Origin: Candidatus Saccharimonadota bacterium
GTDB taxonomy: Bacteria; Patescibacteriota; Saccharimonadia; Saccharimonadales; Saccharimonadaceae
DNA length: 64,000 nucleotides
Direction of reading: 5' to 3'
Assembly (NCBI GenBank): GCA_017545485.1
Contig: JAFWMY010000011.1
Span: 1 to 64,000 of the forward strand
How positions within the stretch are numbered: position 1 is the first letter of the stretch; every line of letters begins with the position of its first letter. Under the pieces are notes generated by a model. It made no database searches. It saw only the letters and a list, made by a program, of their open reading frames with translations, and was not told the DNA's origin. The translations under genes were made by a program, and so were the position numbers. Of this stretch, positions 42,599 through 51,520 are shown in pieces.

Positions 42599-44335
42599 AT
42601 GAAAAAAACTATCAAAAAGCGTGGGCAAAAATTATTTAAGAAGGTTTCTAAAGCTTCTTTGCAAGCTGGGGAAGATAGTAAGGAGCATATTAAGGAAAAT
42701 CTGTTCCAGCGTTTTTCGCATATTGCTAATATCAAACTGTTAATTTTAGAGTGGGGTTTGCTGGTCGTAGCATTGATTTTACTCGCGATGACGCAGGCTT
42801 TTTGGTTCGGTGATTCATACGCTGAAGACACCTGGACCGAAAAAGGTACTTACACCGAGGCAACTATTGGCGAAGTAAACTCCATGAACCCACTTTTTGC
42901 TACGACGAATAGCGAAAAAGTTTTGAGTCGTCTGATGTTCGCTACGATTGCCACCATTGATTATTCCGGGCATCCTAGGCCAGATTTAGCCAGTACAATT
43001 TCAGCTAGTGAAGATGGAAAAGTATGGAAAGTGACTTTGAGAGATAATTTAAAATGGTCCGATGGGGAGCCACTAACGAAGGAGGATTTGCTTTTTACTT
43101 TAAGCATTATTAAGAGTCCAGCAGTAAAGACTTCCTACGATGCAAATTTGGCGAACGTCAAAGTAACCGAAGGCGAGAACGGTGAAATAATCTTCACTCT
43201 GCCTACCGCTTATGCCGATTTTATTTCAGCTTTAATAATTCCAATCGTGCCAAAGCATATTTTAGGGGATAGCGATCCAAAAACTATGATTGAACATAGT
43301 TTTTCTAATGCTCCGATCACTTCTGGCCCATTTAGTTTTAACGCTATGCAAGGAAATTCTTTAACTGACGAGAGAACGTACTATCTGTCTAAGAATGAAA
43401 ACTATTTTGGCGGAAGAGTATTGTTAGATAGTTTTGCTGTAAGGGTGTTTTCTTCTAAAGAAGCAGTCATTAACGCTCTAAATAACGGCGTTGTGACTGC
43501 CACGGCGGAATTGTCTGGAGCTGACGCCGAAGCAATAACCGCAAGACAAATATATCTGAAAAACTCTAGTTTAAATTCTGGCGCATTTTTATTCTTTAAT
43601 ACTACTAGTGAACGCATGAAGGATGCAAATGTGCGAGCAGCAATTAGGCAGGGGATAAACATGGCTGAAATTAGAGAGAACGCTCCAGAGGCTGAAGCGA
43701 TAGATTATCCATTGCTTAACTCTCAAATTAAACTCACAAATTATGCTGCATTACCAGGTTATGATTACGAAGCTGCCAAAGCCGTAATCAGTGGGGCGAT
43801 TGGCGAGAGTCCGGTAACGCTTGAAATAGCAACTGTAAATGATAGCTTTTTACCAAAAGTAACAGAAGCAATTTCTGAAGTCCTCAAATCTCTTGGGTAT
43901 GATACTCATGTTTCAGTTTACGAAGAGAACCAGGAATTTATATCTAATATTCTTTCCAAACGAAGTTATGATATTTTAGTTTACGAGGTAGAGTTAGGAG
44001 CAGATCCTGATCCTTTGCCATATTATCATTCTTCTCAAGCGTCTAATTCAGGCCTAAATTTGTCAAATTATCGCAATGTATTAGTAGATGACTTGTTGTT
44101 AGGTGGTCGCGAAACGCTTGATGAATCTTTGCGAATCAAAAAATATGAGAGGTTTTTGGAATATTGGGTTTCTAATGTGCCGGCGATTGGAATATACCAG
44201 CCGAATTTAGCATATTATTATAATCGCAACGTGAGGACATTTAGTAATGACCTTCGTTTGGTGACCGCATTAGATAGATTTTCTGATGTAGAGGATTGGG
44301 CAGTAAACAAAACTACTAAAAATAAAACCCCTTAA
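42599..44335 (+). CDS. Family 5 extracellular solute-binding protein, membrane-anchored
   Basis: A 578-residue peptide/nickel-type (SBP_bac_5) binding protein. A basic cytoplasmic start and one helix at about 48-66 replace the usual lipoprotein signal; the binding domain follows with GTYTEATIGEVNSMNPLF (in part), WKVTLRDNLKWSDGEPLTKEDL (in part) and the closing EYWVSNVPAIGIYQP. It would capture oligopeptides at the cell surface. No ABC permease is adjacent, so it may work with one elsewhere or with secG-linked secretion. It is followed by tRNA-Leu. Confidence 0.88.
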   Translation: MKKTIKKRGQKLFKKVSKASLQAGEDSKEHIKENLFQRFSHIANIKLLILEWGLLVVALILLAMTQAFWFGDSYAEDTWTEKGTYTEATIGEVNSMNPLFATTNSEKVLSRLMFATIATIDYSGHPRPDLASTISASEDGKVWKVTLRDNLKWSDGEPLTKEDLLFTLSIIKSPAVKTSYDANLANVKVTEGENGEIIFTLPTAYADFISALIIPIVPKHILGDSDPKTMIEHSFSNAPITSGPFSFNAMQGNSLTDERTYYLSKNENYFGGRVLLDSFAVRVFSSKEAVINALNNGVVTATAELSGADAEAITARQIYLKNSSLNSGAFLFFNTTSERMKDANVRAAIRQGINMAEIRENAPEAEAIDYPLLNSQIKLTNYAALPGYDYEAAKAVISGAIGESPVTLEIATVNDSFLPKVTEAISEVLKSLGYDTHVSVYEENQEFISNILSKRSYDILVYEVELGADPDPLPYYHSSQASNSGLNLSNYRNVLVDDLLLGGRETLDESLRIKKYERFLEYWVSNVPAIGIYQPNLAYYYNRNVRTFSNDLRLVTALDRFSDVEDWAVNKTTKNKTP

Positions 44336-44364
44336 TAAGCGATTTTGTGTTATAATAATTGTAC

Positions 44365-44455
44365 GCGCCTGTGGTGGAATTGGTAGACACGCTACCTTGA
44401 GGTGGTAGTGGCCACATTTACGGCTGTGCTAGTTCGAGTCTAGTCAGGCGCACCA
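44365..44455 (+). tRNA. tRNA-Leu (anticodon GAG)
   Basis: A 7-bp acceptor stem GCGCCTG/CAGGCGC, a D-arm with GGTAGAC, an anticodon stem CTACC/GGTAG around loop TTGAGGT (anticodon GAG, 44399-44401), a long variable arm as expected for leucine, a T-arm with GTTCGAGTC and an encoded CCA end. A TATAAT at 44351-44356 places the transcript start about one base before the tRNA. Confidence 0.97.
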
Positions 44456-44521
44456 TTTATCTTTAGATTTTGAAATTGATAATTAAACCACTACTAGTTG
44501 AAAACTTGGCGGGGAGGAGCT

Positions 44522-45625
44522 ATGAAAGAAACTATTAAATACCAAGACAAAGCACGCGGGATGCTCGTTGGGCTGGCAGTTGGTGATGCTTTGGGTGCTC
44601 CGGTTGAGTTTTTGCCAGGTGCAGCTGATGTCTATATAAAAGAAATGGGCGATAAGATAGAGCATTTTCACCAGAACTACCGTGCACCGGAAGGCGTTTG
44701 GACTGATGATACGGAAATGGCGCTTTGTATCGCTGATAGCCTTATCGTAAACAAGGGTTATGATTCTTATGACATCATGCGAAGATTTAAAGCTTGGAGC
44801 GAAGAAGGATATCGCACATATGACGGAAAACCAGCTTCAGATGTTGGTAGACAAACTTTGCGTGCAATTGAGGAATTTACTAACTACCCAGTAGTATGGG
44901 AAGATGCACCAAAAACTGATTCTGCGGGTAATGGGGCAATTATGCGTTTGGCACCTATTATTATTGCAAATACTTTTCCGAGAAAAAAATATCCAACCCT
45001 AAAAGATGGTTTTGAAAAAGGGAATTTAGTTTTAGAGCCAGAAGACGACGAAGGCGAGTTTGTCGCGCAGGAGGATATTGCACCGACGATTGATATGGCT
45101 GTGCTTTCTTGTAGAGAAACACACAATTCCATCGCTGCCGAAACGACAACTGCGCTTTTTGCTACAATGCTTTATTGCGCTTTACATGGTCTTTCCAAAC
45201 AAAACATTGCCGCGTATTGTTCGCGTTGGTTCAAAGGTGAAGAATATGACAAGTTTTGGATTAATAATACTGATGAACTTGTTGGACGTGCTTTAAAACC
45301 AAGCGACAGACAATTTCGTAATCTCGGTGGCTATATTGTTGACGCTTTTGCAATTTCTCTTTGGGGATTAATGCATTTTGATACTTTTAAAGATGGCATG
45401 ATGGCTGTGATACGGCTCGGTGGCGATACTGATACGAACGCTGCCTGCTATGGACAATTGGCGGGAGCATACTATGGCTATAAAAATATTCCGAAAGAAT
45501 GGCGAGATGAAGTTTATCTTGCGGATGAACTTGTCAAAATAGCTGATGATCTCCTAAAAATGCCCAAGTGCCCGATCCTAAAAACTCGTTTTGAGGATAA
45601 TAACTATTTTAAGGAGCCAGCATGA
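44522..45625 (+). CDS. ADP-ribosylglycohydrolase family protein
   Basis: A 367-residue (from the chosen start) ARH/DraG-type hydrolase. The family motifs are GMLVGLAVGDALGAPVEF near 13-30, the metal-binding TDDTEM near 62-67, and GGDTDTNAACYGQLAGA near 299-315, whose aspartates hold two magnesium ions. These enzymes remove ADP-ribose from proteins or nucleic acids or cleave related compounds. The ATG at 44522 follows GGGGAGGAG; an upstream frame extension has no site. The next gene overlaps by 4 bases (ATGA), so the two are coupled. Confidence 0.92.
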   Translation: MKETIKYQDKARGMLVGLAVGDALGAPVEFLPGAADVYIKEMGDKIEHFHQNYRAPEGVWTDDTEMALCIADSLIVNKGYDSYDIMRRFKAWSEEGYRTYDGKPASDVGRQTLRAIEEFTNYPVVWEDAPKTDSAGNGAIMRLAPIIIANTFPRKKYPTLKDGFEKGNLVLEPEDDEGEFVAQEDIAPTIDMAVLSCRETHNSIAAETTTALFATMLYCALHGLSKQNIAAYCSRWFKGEEYDKFWINNTDELVGRALKPSDRQFRNLGGYIVDAFAISLWGLMHFDTFKDGMMAVIRLGGDTDTNAACYGQLAGAYYGYKNIPKEWRDEVYLADELVKIADDLLKMPKCPILKTRFEDNNYFKEPA

Positions 45626-46203
45626 AGCCAGAGGAACACCTTGGTGAGTTAATTAAAATAAAAATTGACCGTCCAATGGGGAGCAAACATCCAAAACATG
45701 GTTTTATTTATCCAGTGAATTACGGGTTCGTTCCGGGTGTTATTGGCGGAGACGGTGAAGAACTTGACGCATATCTACTTGGTGTTTTTGAGCCTGTCAC
45801 GGAATATGAAGGCCGGCTGATTGCCGTGATTTATCGCGAAAACGACAACGAAGAAAAAATCGTAGTAGCACCAAAAGCTTATACCGCAGAGCAAATTCGG
45901 GCACTTACCGAGTTTCAAGAGCGCTGGTTTAAGAGTTGGGTGGCATATAGCTACGATAAGCCGTATTGGCCAGATACATTTAATATAAATATGCCTGATG
46001 TACAAAAAGCTATTAAGCTCGCCATTGAACATGGCTCCTATTCTATTACTTATATGCAGGTAAAACTTAAAAAAGGCTATGGATACGTATCAAAACTGTG
46101 CGCATGGCTGGAAGATAATGACATTATCACAAAAGGCACTGGTTCCAAACCACGAAAATTAAAGGTAAAATCTTACGAAGAAGCAATTGATATTGTTGCA
46201 TAA
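45622..46203 (+). CDS. Inorganic pyrophosphatase-like domain fused to an FtsK gamma-like winged helix
   Basis: A 193-residue fusion. Residues about 8-105 resemble small inorganic pyrophosphatase-like proteins (DRPMGSKHPKHGFIYPVNYG; GGDGEELDAYLLG, close to the family DxDPxD site; VVAPKAYT). Residues about 126-182 (DVQKAIKLAIEHGSYSITYM, KKGYGYVSKL, GSKPRKL) match the FtsK/SpoIIIE gamma winged helix that reads KOPS sequences, including the GSKPR end. I know of no such fusion. Coupling to the ADP-ribosylglycohydrolase gene suggests a nucleotide-linked process with DNA targeting or regulation. A pure enzyme role is uncertain because one acidic site residue differs. Confidence 0.75.
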   Translation: MKPEEHLGELIKIKIDRPMGSKHPKHGFIYPVNYGFVPGVIGGDGEELDAYLLGVFEPVTEYEGRLIAVIYRENDNEEKIVVAPKAYTAEQIRALTEFQERWFKSWVAYSYDKPYWPDTFNINMPDVQKAIKLAIEHGSYSITYMQVKLKKGYGYVSKLCAWLEDNDIITKGTGSKPRKLKVKSYEEAIDIVA

Positions 46204-46305
46204 TTCTAGTTTTTGGAAGGACAATGTGCTATAATAGAATAAATATAAAAGAGTGTTATTATTGACGCGCAATATATTTAGGTATTGGTGGTAAAAAGGA
46301 GGTAA

Positions 46306-47319
46306 ATGAATAAAAAAATAGTTACAGGATTATTAATTGCTTTAGCGCTGGTGTTTTGTCCGGCTTTTTTTGCGCCTGAAAGAACATTTGCAGACGAAGA
46401 AACTAGTGAAGAGACCAGTGAAAACTCTGACGTAAATGCAACTAATATTAGCTTAACTCCTGTGAGTAAAATTTTACAGATTGCATCCGGGTCTGTCTAC
46501 GACAATACTTTTACCGTTAATAATGAGGGCAGTAGAGACTTAGAAATTGAAGTTTTCGCAGCACCATATTCTTACATTTATTCTGAAGAAAGTGATTCTT
46601 ACCAGCTAGGTTTTAATAACCAAAACAGTTTCACTCAACTATCGCGCTGGATTACCTTTAAAGGTGAAGATGGTAGCTATGATAAAAACATTCATTTAAC
46701 TTTAGCCCCAAACAGCAAAAAAGACATTGAATTTAGAATTAGCACTCCAGGCAGTATTCCAGCTGGCGGTCAATATGCGGTGATTTTCGCTAGAACCATG
46801 AATGGCGTCGCCTCGGCCAATGGTATCAAGACTGAAGCAAGCCCTGGTATGGTAGTGTATGGTCGCTCCACCGAGGGTGAGACGATTATTTCGGCAGAAG
46901 TTTCTGGTCTCACGATAGAGCAATCTATTACGGATGGCGAGAAGAATAGGAACAATATTAACGCTTATGCAAAAGTCAAGAATACCGGTAACGTTGACTT
47001 TACAGCCGTTGGTAAACTGGTAGTAGACGGAATTCTTGGTGGTGGCCATTATGAGACCGAAACTGGAGGTAGAGTATCAGTTATACCAGAAACTGAGCTA
47101 ATAGTCTCTGATGAATGGAAAGAAACTCCTGGTTTTGGTATATTTAAAGTAACTTGGACGGTTGAGGCTGCAGACAAAACAGAGACGACCGAAAAAATTA
47201 TAGTAATAAATGTCATTCCGGTAATTATTTTAATCATAATCGTATTGACAATTGTGATTGTTTGGTGTATAATGAGGGGTAAGAAGCGTAAAGAGCGCCG
47301 TTCTAGGCTATCAGTCTAG
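46306..47319 (+). CDS. DUF916-like surface protein with C-terminal membrane anchor
   Basis: A 337-residue protein with a signal peptide (to about residue 29, ending TFAD), a short acidic linker, two beta-sandwich domains (SLTPVSKILQIASGSVYDNTFTVNN in part; IPAGGQYAVIFAR) and a C-terminal helix (about 302-325) followed by a basic tail. The layout is that of DUF916/DUF3324-type proteins that hold WxL or other proteins on the surface. AAAAGGAGG precedes the ATG. The next gene encodes another anchored surface protein 72 bases on. Confidence 0.75.
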   Translation: MNKKIVTGLLIALALVFCPAFFAPERTFADEETSEETSENSDVNATNISLTPVSKILQIASGSVYDNTFTVNNEGSRDLEIEVFAAPYSYIYSEESDSYQLGFNNQNSFTQLSRWITFKGEDGSYDKNIHLTLAPNSKKDIEFRISTPGSIPAGGQYAVIFARTMNGVASANGIKTEASPGMVVYGRSTEGETIISAEVSGLTIEQSITDGEKNRNNINAYAKVKNTGNVDFTAVGKLVVDGILGGGHYETETGGRVSVIPETELIVSDEWKETPGFGIFKVTWTVEAADKTETTEKIIVINVIPVIILIIIVLTIVIVWCIMRGKKRKERRSRLSV

Positions 47320-47391
47320 CGCCGGCAGCCAGTGCGAGTGGCTATCTTTACAAATCAAAACAAATATTAAATATAAACAAGAGTGTAGAGT

Positions 47392-48312
47392 ATGAAAAAG
47401 ACACAAAAAAAGATCTTTGGCTTTTTCGGATTAGGCGTCGTTGTTGCAATGACGTCGGTTGCGTTGACTTTGCCTAATCCGGGAGTATCAGCCGTGTCCT
47501 CTGTAACGGACACAGTAATAGTAGTAGTAAGGTCGGACACACCGGATGTAAACATTGACGGTATTGATCCTGGGGAGGTAATCACGGATCCGTCAAAGAG
47601 TTTTGAAGTTGATTATTCAAACGTAGAGACAATTAAAGTAGTTTTGAGATACACGAATAAAGGCGGTTATACGCAAGATTTTGTTTTAGCAGATGGACCA
47701 GTGAGTGGAATGCCAAATCCTCTTCCTTTGAATATTGATTTTAGTAATCCGGATTATGGGTATGGCGATTACGTATTGACGGTGACTGGGGAAGGCAGCG
47801 ATGGGATAAAAGATATTGATATTAAAGAATTCTCGTATGAAGCGTTTGCAGCTAGATTAAAAGAAGACGAAGAAAAAGGGAAGACTTACGTTGATTTAGA
47901 CTACAAACCGGATGACGGAACCGAAGCGGGAGAAGGTAACGTTGCGAGAATTGAGCTTAACGTTTATGATCCAGATGGAAATCTTGTAACTGAATTATCA
48001 CCTATTACAGTTTTAGCACCTCAGGATAGCGTAGAAATTCCTTTTGATAAGTATGATTTGAAACCTGGTATGTACACAATTAAGATAGTGGCTTATGATA
48101 GGGATGGTGAACCACTATTTAACAGAGAGTTAAGTAAAAAGATTGAAGAGGATATGCCAGTGCCTGATACTAACGCGCCTGATACTGGTGGATTGTTTAA
48201 GAACATTGGGGTATCACAGTCGGATTTTCTCATAACTGGTTTAATAATGTTCTTTGTAGCGGGAATTACTGGCGCATTTATAATTGGAAAGAAGAATAAG
48301 AATAGAAGATAA
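47392..48312 (+). CDS. Surface protein with sortase-like PDTG signal
   Basis: A 306-residue protein: signal peptide to about residue 34, Ig-like/beta domains (VVLRYTNKGGYTQDFVL; IELNVYDPDGNLVTEL) and a C-terminal sorting-type end with APDTGG, a hydrophobic helix (about 277-298) and the basic tail KKNKNRR. The APDTG is a variant of LPxTG and could be cleaved by a sortase and linked to the wall; otherwise it is a plain membrane anchor. It shares the surface role of the gene before it and ends in a strong terminator. Confidence 0.75.
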   Translation: MKKTQKKIFGFFGLGVVVAMTSVALTLPNPGVSAVSSVTDTVIVVVRSDTPDVNIDGIDPGEVITDPSKSFEVDYSNVETIKVVLRYTNKGGYTQDFVLADGPVSGMPNPLPLNIDFSNPDYGYGDYVLTVTGEGSDGIKDIDIKEFSYEAFAARLKEDEEKGKTYVDLDYKPDDGTEAGEGNVARIELNVYDPDGNLVTELSPITVLAPQDSVEIPFDKYDLKPGMYTIKIVAYDRDGEPLFNRELSKKIEEDMPVPDTNAPDTGGLFKNIGVSQSDFLITGLIMFFVAGITGAFIIGKKNKNRR

Positions 48313-48331
48313 ATAAAAATACTCTGCACAA

Positions 48332-48371
48332 AAAACTCGGACGCTTAAAACTGCGAGGGCGTCCGAGTTTT
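48332..48371. terminator. Bidirectional terminator between surface protein and tsf
   Basis: A perfect 13-bp stem AAAACTCGGACGC (48332-48344) with its complement at 48359-48371, with A-run and T-run at the two ends. It serves both the plus-strand surface gene and the minus-strand rpsB-tsf operon. Confidence 0.93.
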
Positions 48372-48382
48372 GGTCGTTTGTT

Positions 48383-48979
48383 TTATTCAGTCACACCAAG
48401 CTCTATGCGTTTGAATTGACGAATAGTGATATTCTCACCAGTCTTAGCAATAGCTTCTTTAATGAACTGCTCCACGGTCTTAGTATCATCTAAGATATAC
48501 GGTTGGTTCATTAATACTTTGTCTGCAAAAGCTTTTTTCATTTGACCTTCAAGGATTTTGTCCTTCATGTTTTCTGGACCTTTGAAGTTAGCTTCAAGTT
48601 CTTTAATTTTGGCTTTACGAGCTTCTTCTGGAATGTCTTCTTCAGAAACGTAAAGAGGGTTCATTGAAGCAATTTGCATAGCAATTTGATGAGCTAAAGT
48701 TTTAAATTCATCTGTTTTTGCAACGAAAGAAGTTTCACAGTTAACCTCTACGATAGCACCAAGACGACCATCGTGGATATAAGCTTCTACTAAACCTTCA
48801 CGGGTTTCGCGGTCACCGCGTTTTTCGGCCTTGGTGAGACCTTTTTTGCGCATAGCTTCTAGAGCTTTGTCAAAATCACCACCGGCTTCTACTAATGCTT
48901 TTTTAGCATCAGTAAGGCCTGCGCCTGATAGTTCTTTGAGTTTTTTGATTTGTTCAATGGTTACTTCTGTTTTTGCCAT
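48383..48979 (-). CDS. tsf: Elongation factor Ts
   Basis: A 198-residue EF-Ts from the chosen start MAKTEVTIEQIK, the guanine nucleotide exchange factor for EF-Tu. The N-terminal UBA-like LSGAGLTDAKKALVEAGGDFDKA (in part), the EAYIHDGRLGAIVEVNCETSFVA core and the shortened second dimerisation half are visible; it is shorter than the 283-residue E. coli protein, as in many small genomes. The start at 48979 has AGGAGG ahead; an 18-codon upstream extension overlaps rpsB and is unlikely. rpsB lies directly upstream in the operon. Confidence 0.95.
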   Translation of the reverse strand: MAKTEVTIEQIKKLKELSGAGLTDAKKALVEAGGDFDKALEAMRKKGLTKAEKRGDRETREGLVEAYIHDGRLGAIVEVNCETSFVAKTDEFKTLAHQIAMQIASMNPLYVSEEDIPEEARKAKIKELEANFKGPENMKDKILEGQMKKAFADKVLMNQPYILDDTKTVEQFIKEAIAKTGENITIRQFKRIELGVTE

Positions 48980-48992
48980 TTTGTGCCTCCTA

Positions 48993-49679
48993 TTATTTTT
49001 TACCTTCCTTAATTGCTTCGGCGAAGTAGTCAAGGATTAATTTAACTGCTTTAATTGAATCATCGTTTGCTGGAATAACATAATCTATAGGTGTTGGGTC
49101 AACATTTGAATCAGTAATTGCAAAAACTGGAATATGCAAAGTATTTGCCTCTTTTACTGCATTCTTATCTTCCAAAGCGTCGGTGACAATAATTGCAGCT
49201 GGTTGTTCGGTCATATCTTTGATACCACCATAACGCTCATTCAAGAGGTCAATTTCTTCCTGGAAACGTTGAACTTCAAGTTTAGAATAACGATTTTCAA
49301 GTTCACCGGAAGCCATGCGACGTTCCAAGTCTTTGAGTTTTTTGATTTGGCGATTAACCGTCTCTACATTAGTAAGAGTACCGCCTACCCAACGAACTGT
49401 CACGTAAGGCATTTCGGTTGCTTCGGCTGCTTCTTGAACGATTTTCTTCATTTGTTTTTTGGTGCCCACGAATAAAATCTTTTTACCGTTCTTTACGATG
49501 TCGGTAATTTTTGGAAGAGCAGTTTCTAAGCCTTCTACTGTCTTCTCTAAATTAATAATATGGGCATCACCACGTTTGCTGTGGATATATGGCGCCATTT
49601 TAGGGTGCCAGCGACTAGTCTTGTGACCAAAATGTGCGCCAGCCTCCAAAAGTGCTTTCATATCAACATTGACTGTCAT
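48993..49679 (-). CDS. rpsB: 30S ribosomal protein S2
   Basis: A 228-residue S2. The GAHFGHKTSRWHPKM start, RWVGGTLTN, and the PAAIIVTDALEDKNAVKEA region are typical, and the last helix ends EAIKEGKK. AAAGGAAA lies 7 bases before the ATG. Its leader begins at the promoter around 49777 and is about 90 bases, containing GGGC/GCCC pairing that may serve S2 autoregulation. tsf follows 13 bases downstream. Confidence 0.96.
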   Translation of the reverse strand: MTVNVDMKALLEAGAHFGHKTSRWHPKMAPYIHSKRGDAHIINLEKTVEGLETALPKITDIVKNGKKILFVGTKKQMKKIVQEAAEATEMPYVTVRWVGGTLTNVETVNRQIKKLKDLERRMASGELENRYSKLEVQRFQEEIDLLNERYGGIKDMTEQPAAIIVTDALEDKNAVKEANTLHIPVFAITDSNVDPTPIDYVIPANDDSIKAVKLILDYFAEAIKEGKK

Positions 49680-49776
49680 ATATGATTTCCTTTCTCTTTG
49701 TCTTTGGGCTAATTTGAGCGCACGCGTCGCCCAGGAAACCTCCCAAAAACTGTTTCGTTAATTAATATATGCTATT

Positions 49777-49782
49777 ATTATA
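49777..49782 (-). promoter_or_regulatory. -10 element of the rpsB-tsf operon
   Basis: On the minus strand TGTGCTATAAT with its hexamer at 49777-49782. Transcription would start near 49770, leaving a leader of about 90 bases before rpsB with a TGGGC/GCCCA stem. Confidence 0.65.
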
Positions 49783-49864
49783 GCACATATGCTTGAGGAA
49801 TGCAAGACAATGCGATAAAATAACTGGCAAGGATAGTGTTGTACGTTAAAAGGAGGTGGAAGAA

Positions 49865-50482
49865 ATGTTTCTTGATATTCCTGATAAGAACTTACATGTA
49901 AACTGTAGTTTAATAGAATACCAATACTTCAAGGACTATGAAGACCGGAGATTATTTCTTGACAGCGAAATTGAAGCAAATGGTGATGGGTCAATTGCAG
50001 AGCTAAAAGAGCGAATCATGAATTATAATCGTGATGATAAAGGCATTAAGCCTAAAGAGCGCAAGCCAATCCTGCTTTTTATCAATTCACCTGGCGGAGA
50101 TGTGCAGGAAGGATTCTCTTTAGTGTCATTTATGTCGCTAAGTAAAACTCCAATTTATACAGTAAACATTGGACTTTGGGCTTCAATGTCGTTCTTGATT
50201 GGTATTGCGGGACATAAAAGGTTCTCATTACCAAATATGACATTTCTGATGCACGATGGACTGTCTGTTGCGTGGGGTTCTACTAGCAAAGTGCAAGACC
50301 AAATTGAATTTAGCAAACGCTACGATTCAGAAGTGGTTAAAAAGCATGTCCTCCAGCATAGCACCATGAAAGAATGCGATTACGATGCACTCTCCAGGGT
50401 TGAATTATATATGTTACCGAAAGATGCTTTGGAACATGGTTTTATCGACGAGATAATAACCGATATAGACACTATCCTTTAA
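49865..50482 (+). CDS. Divergent ClpP-like serine protease
   Basis: About 205 residues. The ClpP fold is shown by FINSPGGDVQEGFSL near 73-87, the nucleophile region GLWASMSF (Ser about 107) and the His in LMHDG (about 130). In the place of the third catalytic residue, where ClpP has Asp before the FMxAxEAxEYGLID end, this protein has Glu (RVELYMLPKDALEHGFID in part). It also lacks the usual QLLFL start and has a charged insert (GDGSIAELKERIMNYNRDDKG in part). It may be a ClpP2-like partner or an altered-activity homologue. The AAAGGAGG site favours this ATG over a GTG 9 bases earlier. Confidence 0.82.
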   Translation: MFLDIPDKNLHVNCSLIEYQYFKDYEDRRLFLDSEIEANGDGSIAELKERIMNYNRDDKGIKPKERKPILLFINSPGGDVQEGFSLVSFMSLSKTPIYTVNIGLWASMSFLIGIAGHKRFSLPNMTFLMHDGLSVAWGSTSKVQDQIEFSKRYDSEVVKKHVLQHSTMKECDYDALSRVELYMLPKDALEHGFIDEIITDIDTIL

Positions 50483-50486
50483 CGGC

Positions 50487-50507
50487 AGGCGGGCCTGAGG
50501 CCCGCCT
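50487..50507 (+). terminator. Terminator-like hairpin after the ClpP-like gene
   Basis: AGGCGGGCC-TGA-GGCCCGCCT, a perfect 9-bp GC-rich stem. The tail is only moderately T-rich (ACTTCTTTAC), so it is a weak or structure-only terminator. Confidence 0.7.
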
Positions 50508-50552
50508 ACTTCTTTACATTTTTATTTTTATCTGATATAATAGGGAGCAGTT

Positions 50553-50906
50553 ATGAGTAAAAAAGAATTACATCCTAAAGATTATCGGTTTGTCGTGTTC
50601 TCTGATGAATCGGCTGGTTTTTCGTTTTTGACGAAATCAACTGCAAAAAGCGAAGAAACTATAAAATGGAAAGATGGCAACGAATATCCTTTGGTAAAGG
50701 TGCAGATTTCTTCAGCCTCACATCCATTCTTTACAGGCGAAGAGAAGATTATTGATACCGAAGGTCGTGTGGACCGCTTTAAGGCGCGTGCCGCAAAAGC
50801 AGCAAAGCTAAAAGCCGCCTTAGAGAACAAAGCCAAAAAAGCTGCTAAAGAAGCAGAGAAAAAGGCTAAAGCTAACGATAAGATTGAAGAAACCGTTAAA
50901 GAATAA
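50553..50906 (+). CDS. rpmE: 50S ribosomal protein L31 type B with long basic tail
   Basis: A 117-residue L31 of the zinc-free type [31 protein letters not shown] and [32 protein letters not shown] (in part) follow the family closely. The final 45 residues are an Ala/Lys-rich helix ([14 protein letters not shown]), much longer than the usual 80-90-residue protein. TATAAT is 11 bases before the ATG. A terminator follows. Confidence 0.92.
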   Translation: MSKKELHPKDYRFVVFSDESAGFSFLTKSTAKSEETIKWKDGNEYPLVKVQISSASHPFFTGEEKIIDTEGRVDRFKARAAKAAKLKAALENKAKKAAKEAEKKAKANDKIEETVKE

Positions 50907-50915
50907 TCTTGCAAG

Positions 50916-50939
50916 ACTGGCCCTACGGGGCCGGTTTTT
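50916..50939 (+). terminator. Rho-independent terminator after rpmE
   Basis: ACTGGCCC-TAC-GGGGCCGGT stem, with one G-T pair, followed by five Ts. Confidence 0.88.
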
Positions 50940-50974
50940 GTATGTTATAATCAAAATATAATAAAGGAGTATTT

Positions 50975-51520
50975 ATGTTTGACGTAAAAGAAGATCGTAA
51001 AAAGATGGAAGGAATTATTGAACGATTTAAGGGTGAAATGAAAAAAGTGCGTACAGGACGTGCGCATCCTGATATGATTGCAGGGGTAAAAGTTGAAGTA
51101 TACGGTCAATTTATGCCATTAAACCAAGTCGCCAATATCACTGCTGCTGATGCGACTTTGTTAGTAGTCACGCCATTTGACCCGACAAATATTCAGGCAA
51201 TTGCGGCAGCTATCAGAGGCGACCAATCTTTGGGTCTTAACCCTTCAGATGACGGAAGAGTAATTCGTGTACCAATTCCTGCCCTTACCGAGGAAAGACG
51301 TAAGGAAATTGTAAAAACTGCCTCGGCGAAGGTTGAAGAAGCAAAAGTTGCAATTAGAAATGTACGCGAAGACGCCCGTAAGGCTGTTAAAATTGCTACT
51401 GAAATGGGCGAGGATGTAAAAAAGCGTGCAGAAAAAGAAATTGATGAACTCACTAAAGAGTTTAACGATAAAGTTGAATCAGAATTCAAAGCTAAATCTG
51501 AAGAAATAATGAAATTATGA
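50975..51520 (+). CDS. frr: Ribosome recycling factor
   Basis: A 181-residue RRF. VRTGRAHPDMIAGVKVEVYG near the N-terminus, GLNPSDDGRVIRVPIPALTEERRKE (in part) in the hinge and the long coiled helix to the end are standard. It splits post-termination ribosomes with EF-G. AAAGGAG precedes the ATG. It overlaps uppS by 4 bases, the classic frr-uppS coupling. Confidence 0.96.
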   Translation: MFDVKEDRKKMEGIIERFKGEMKKVRTGRAHPDMIAGVKVEVYGQFMPLNQVANITAADATLLVVTPFDPTNIQAIAAAIRGDQSLGLNPSDDGRVIRVPIPALTEERRKEIVKTASAKVEEAKVAIRNVREDARKAVKIATEMGEDVKKRAEKEIDELTKEFNDKVESEFKAKSEEIMKL

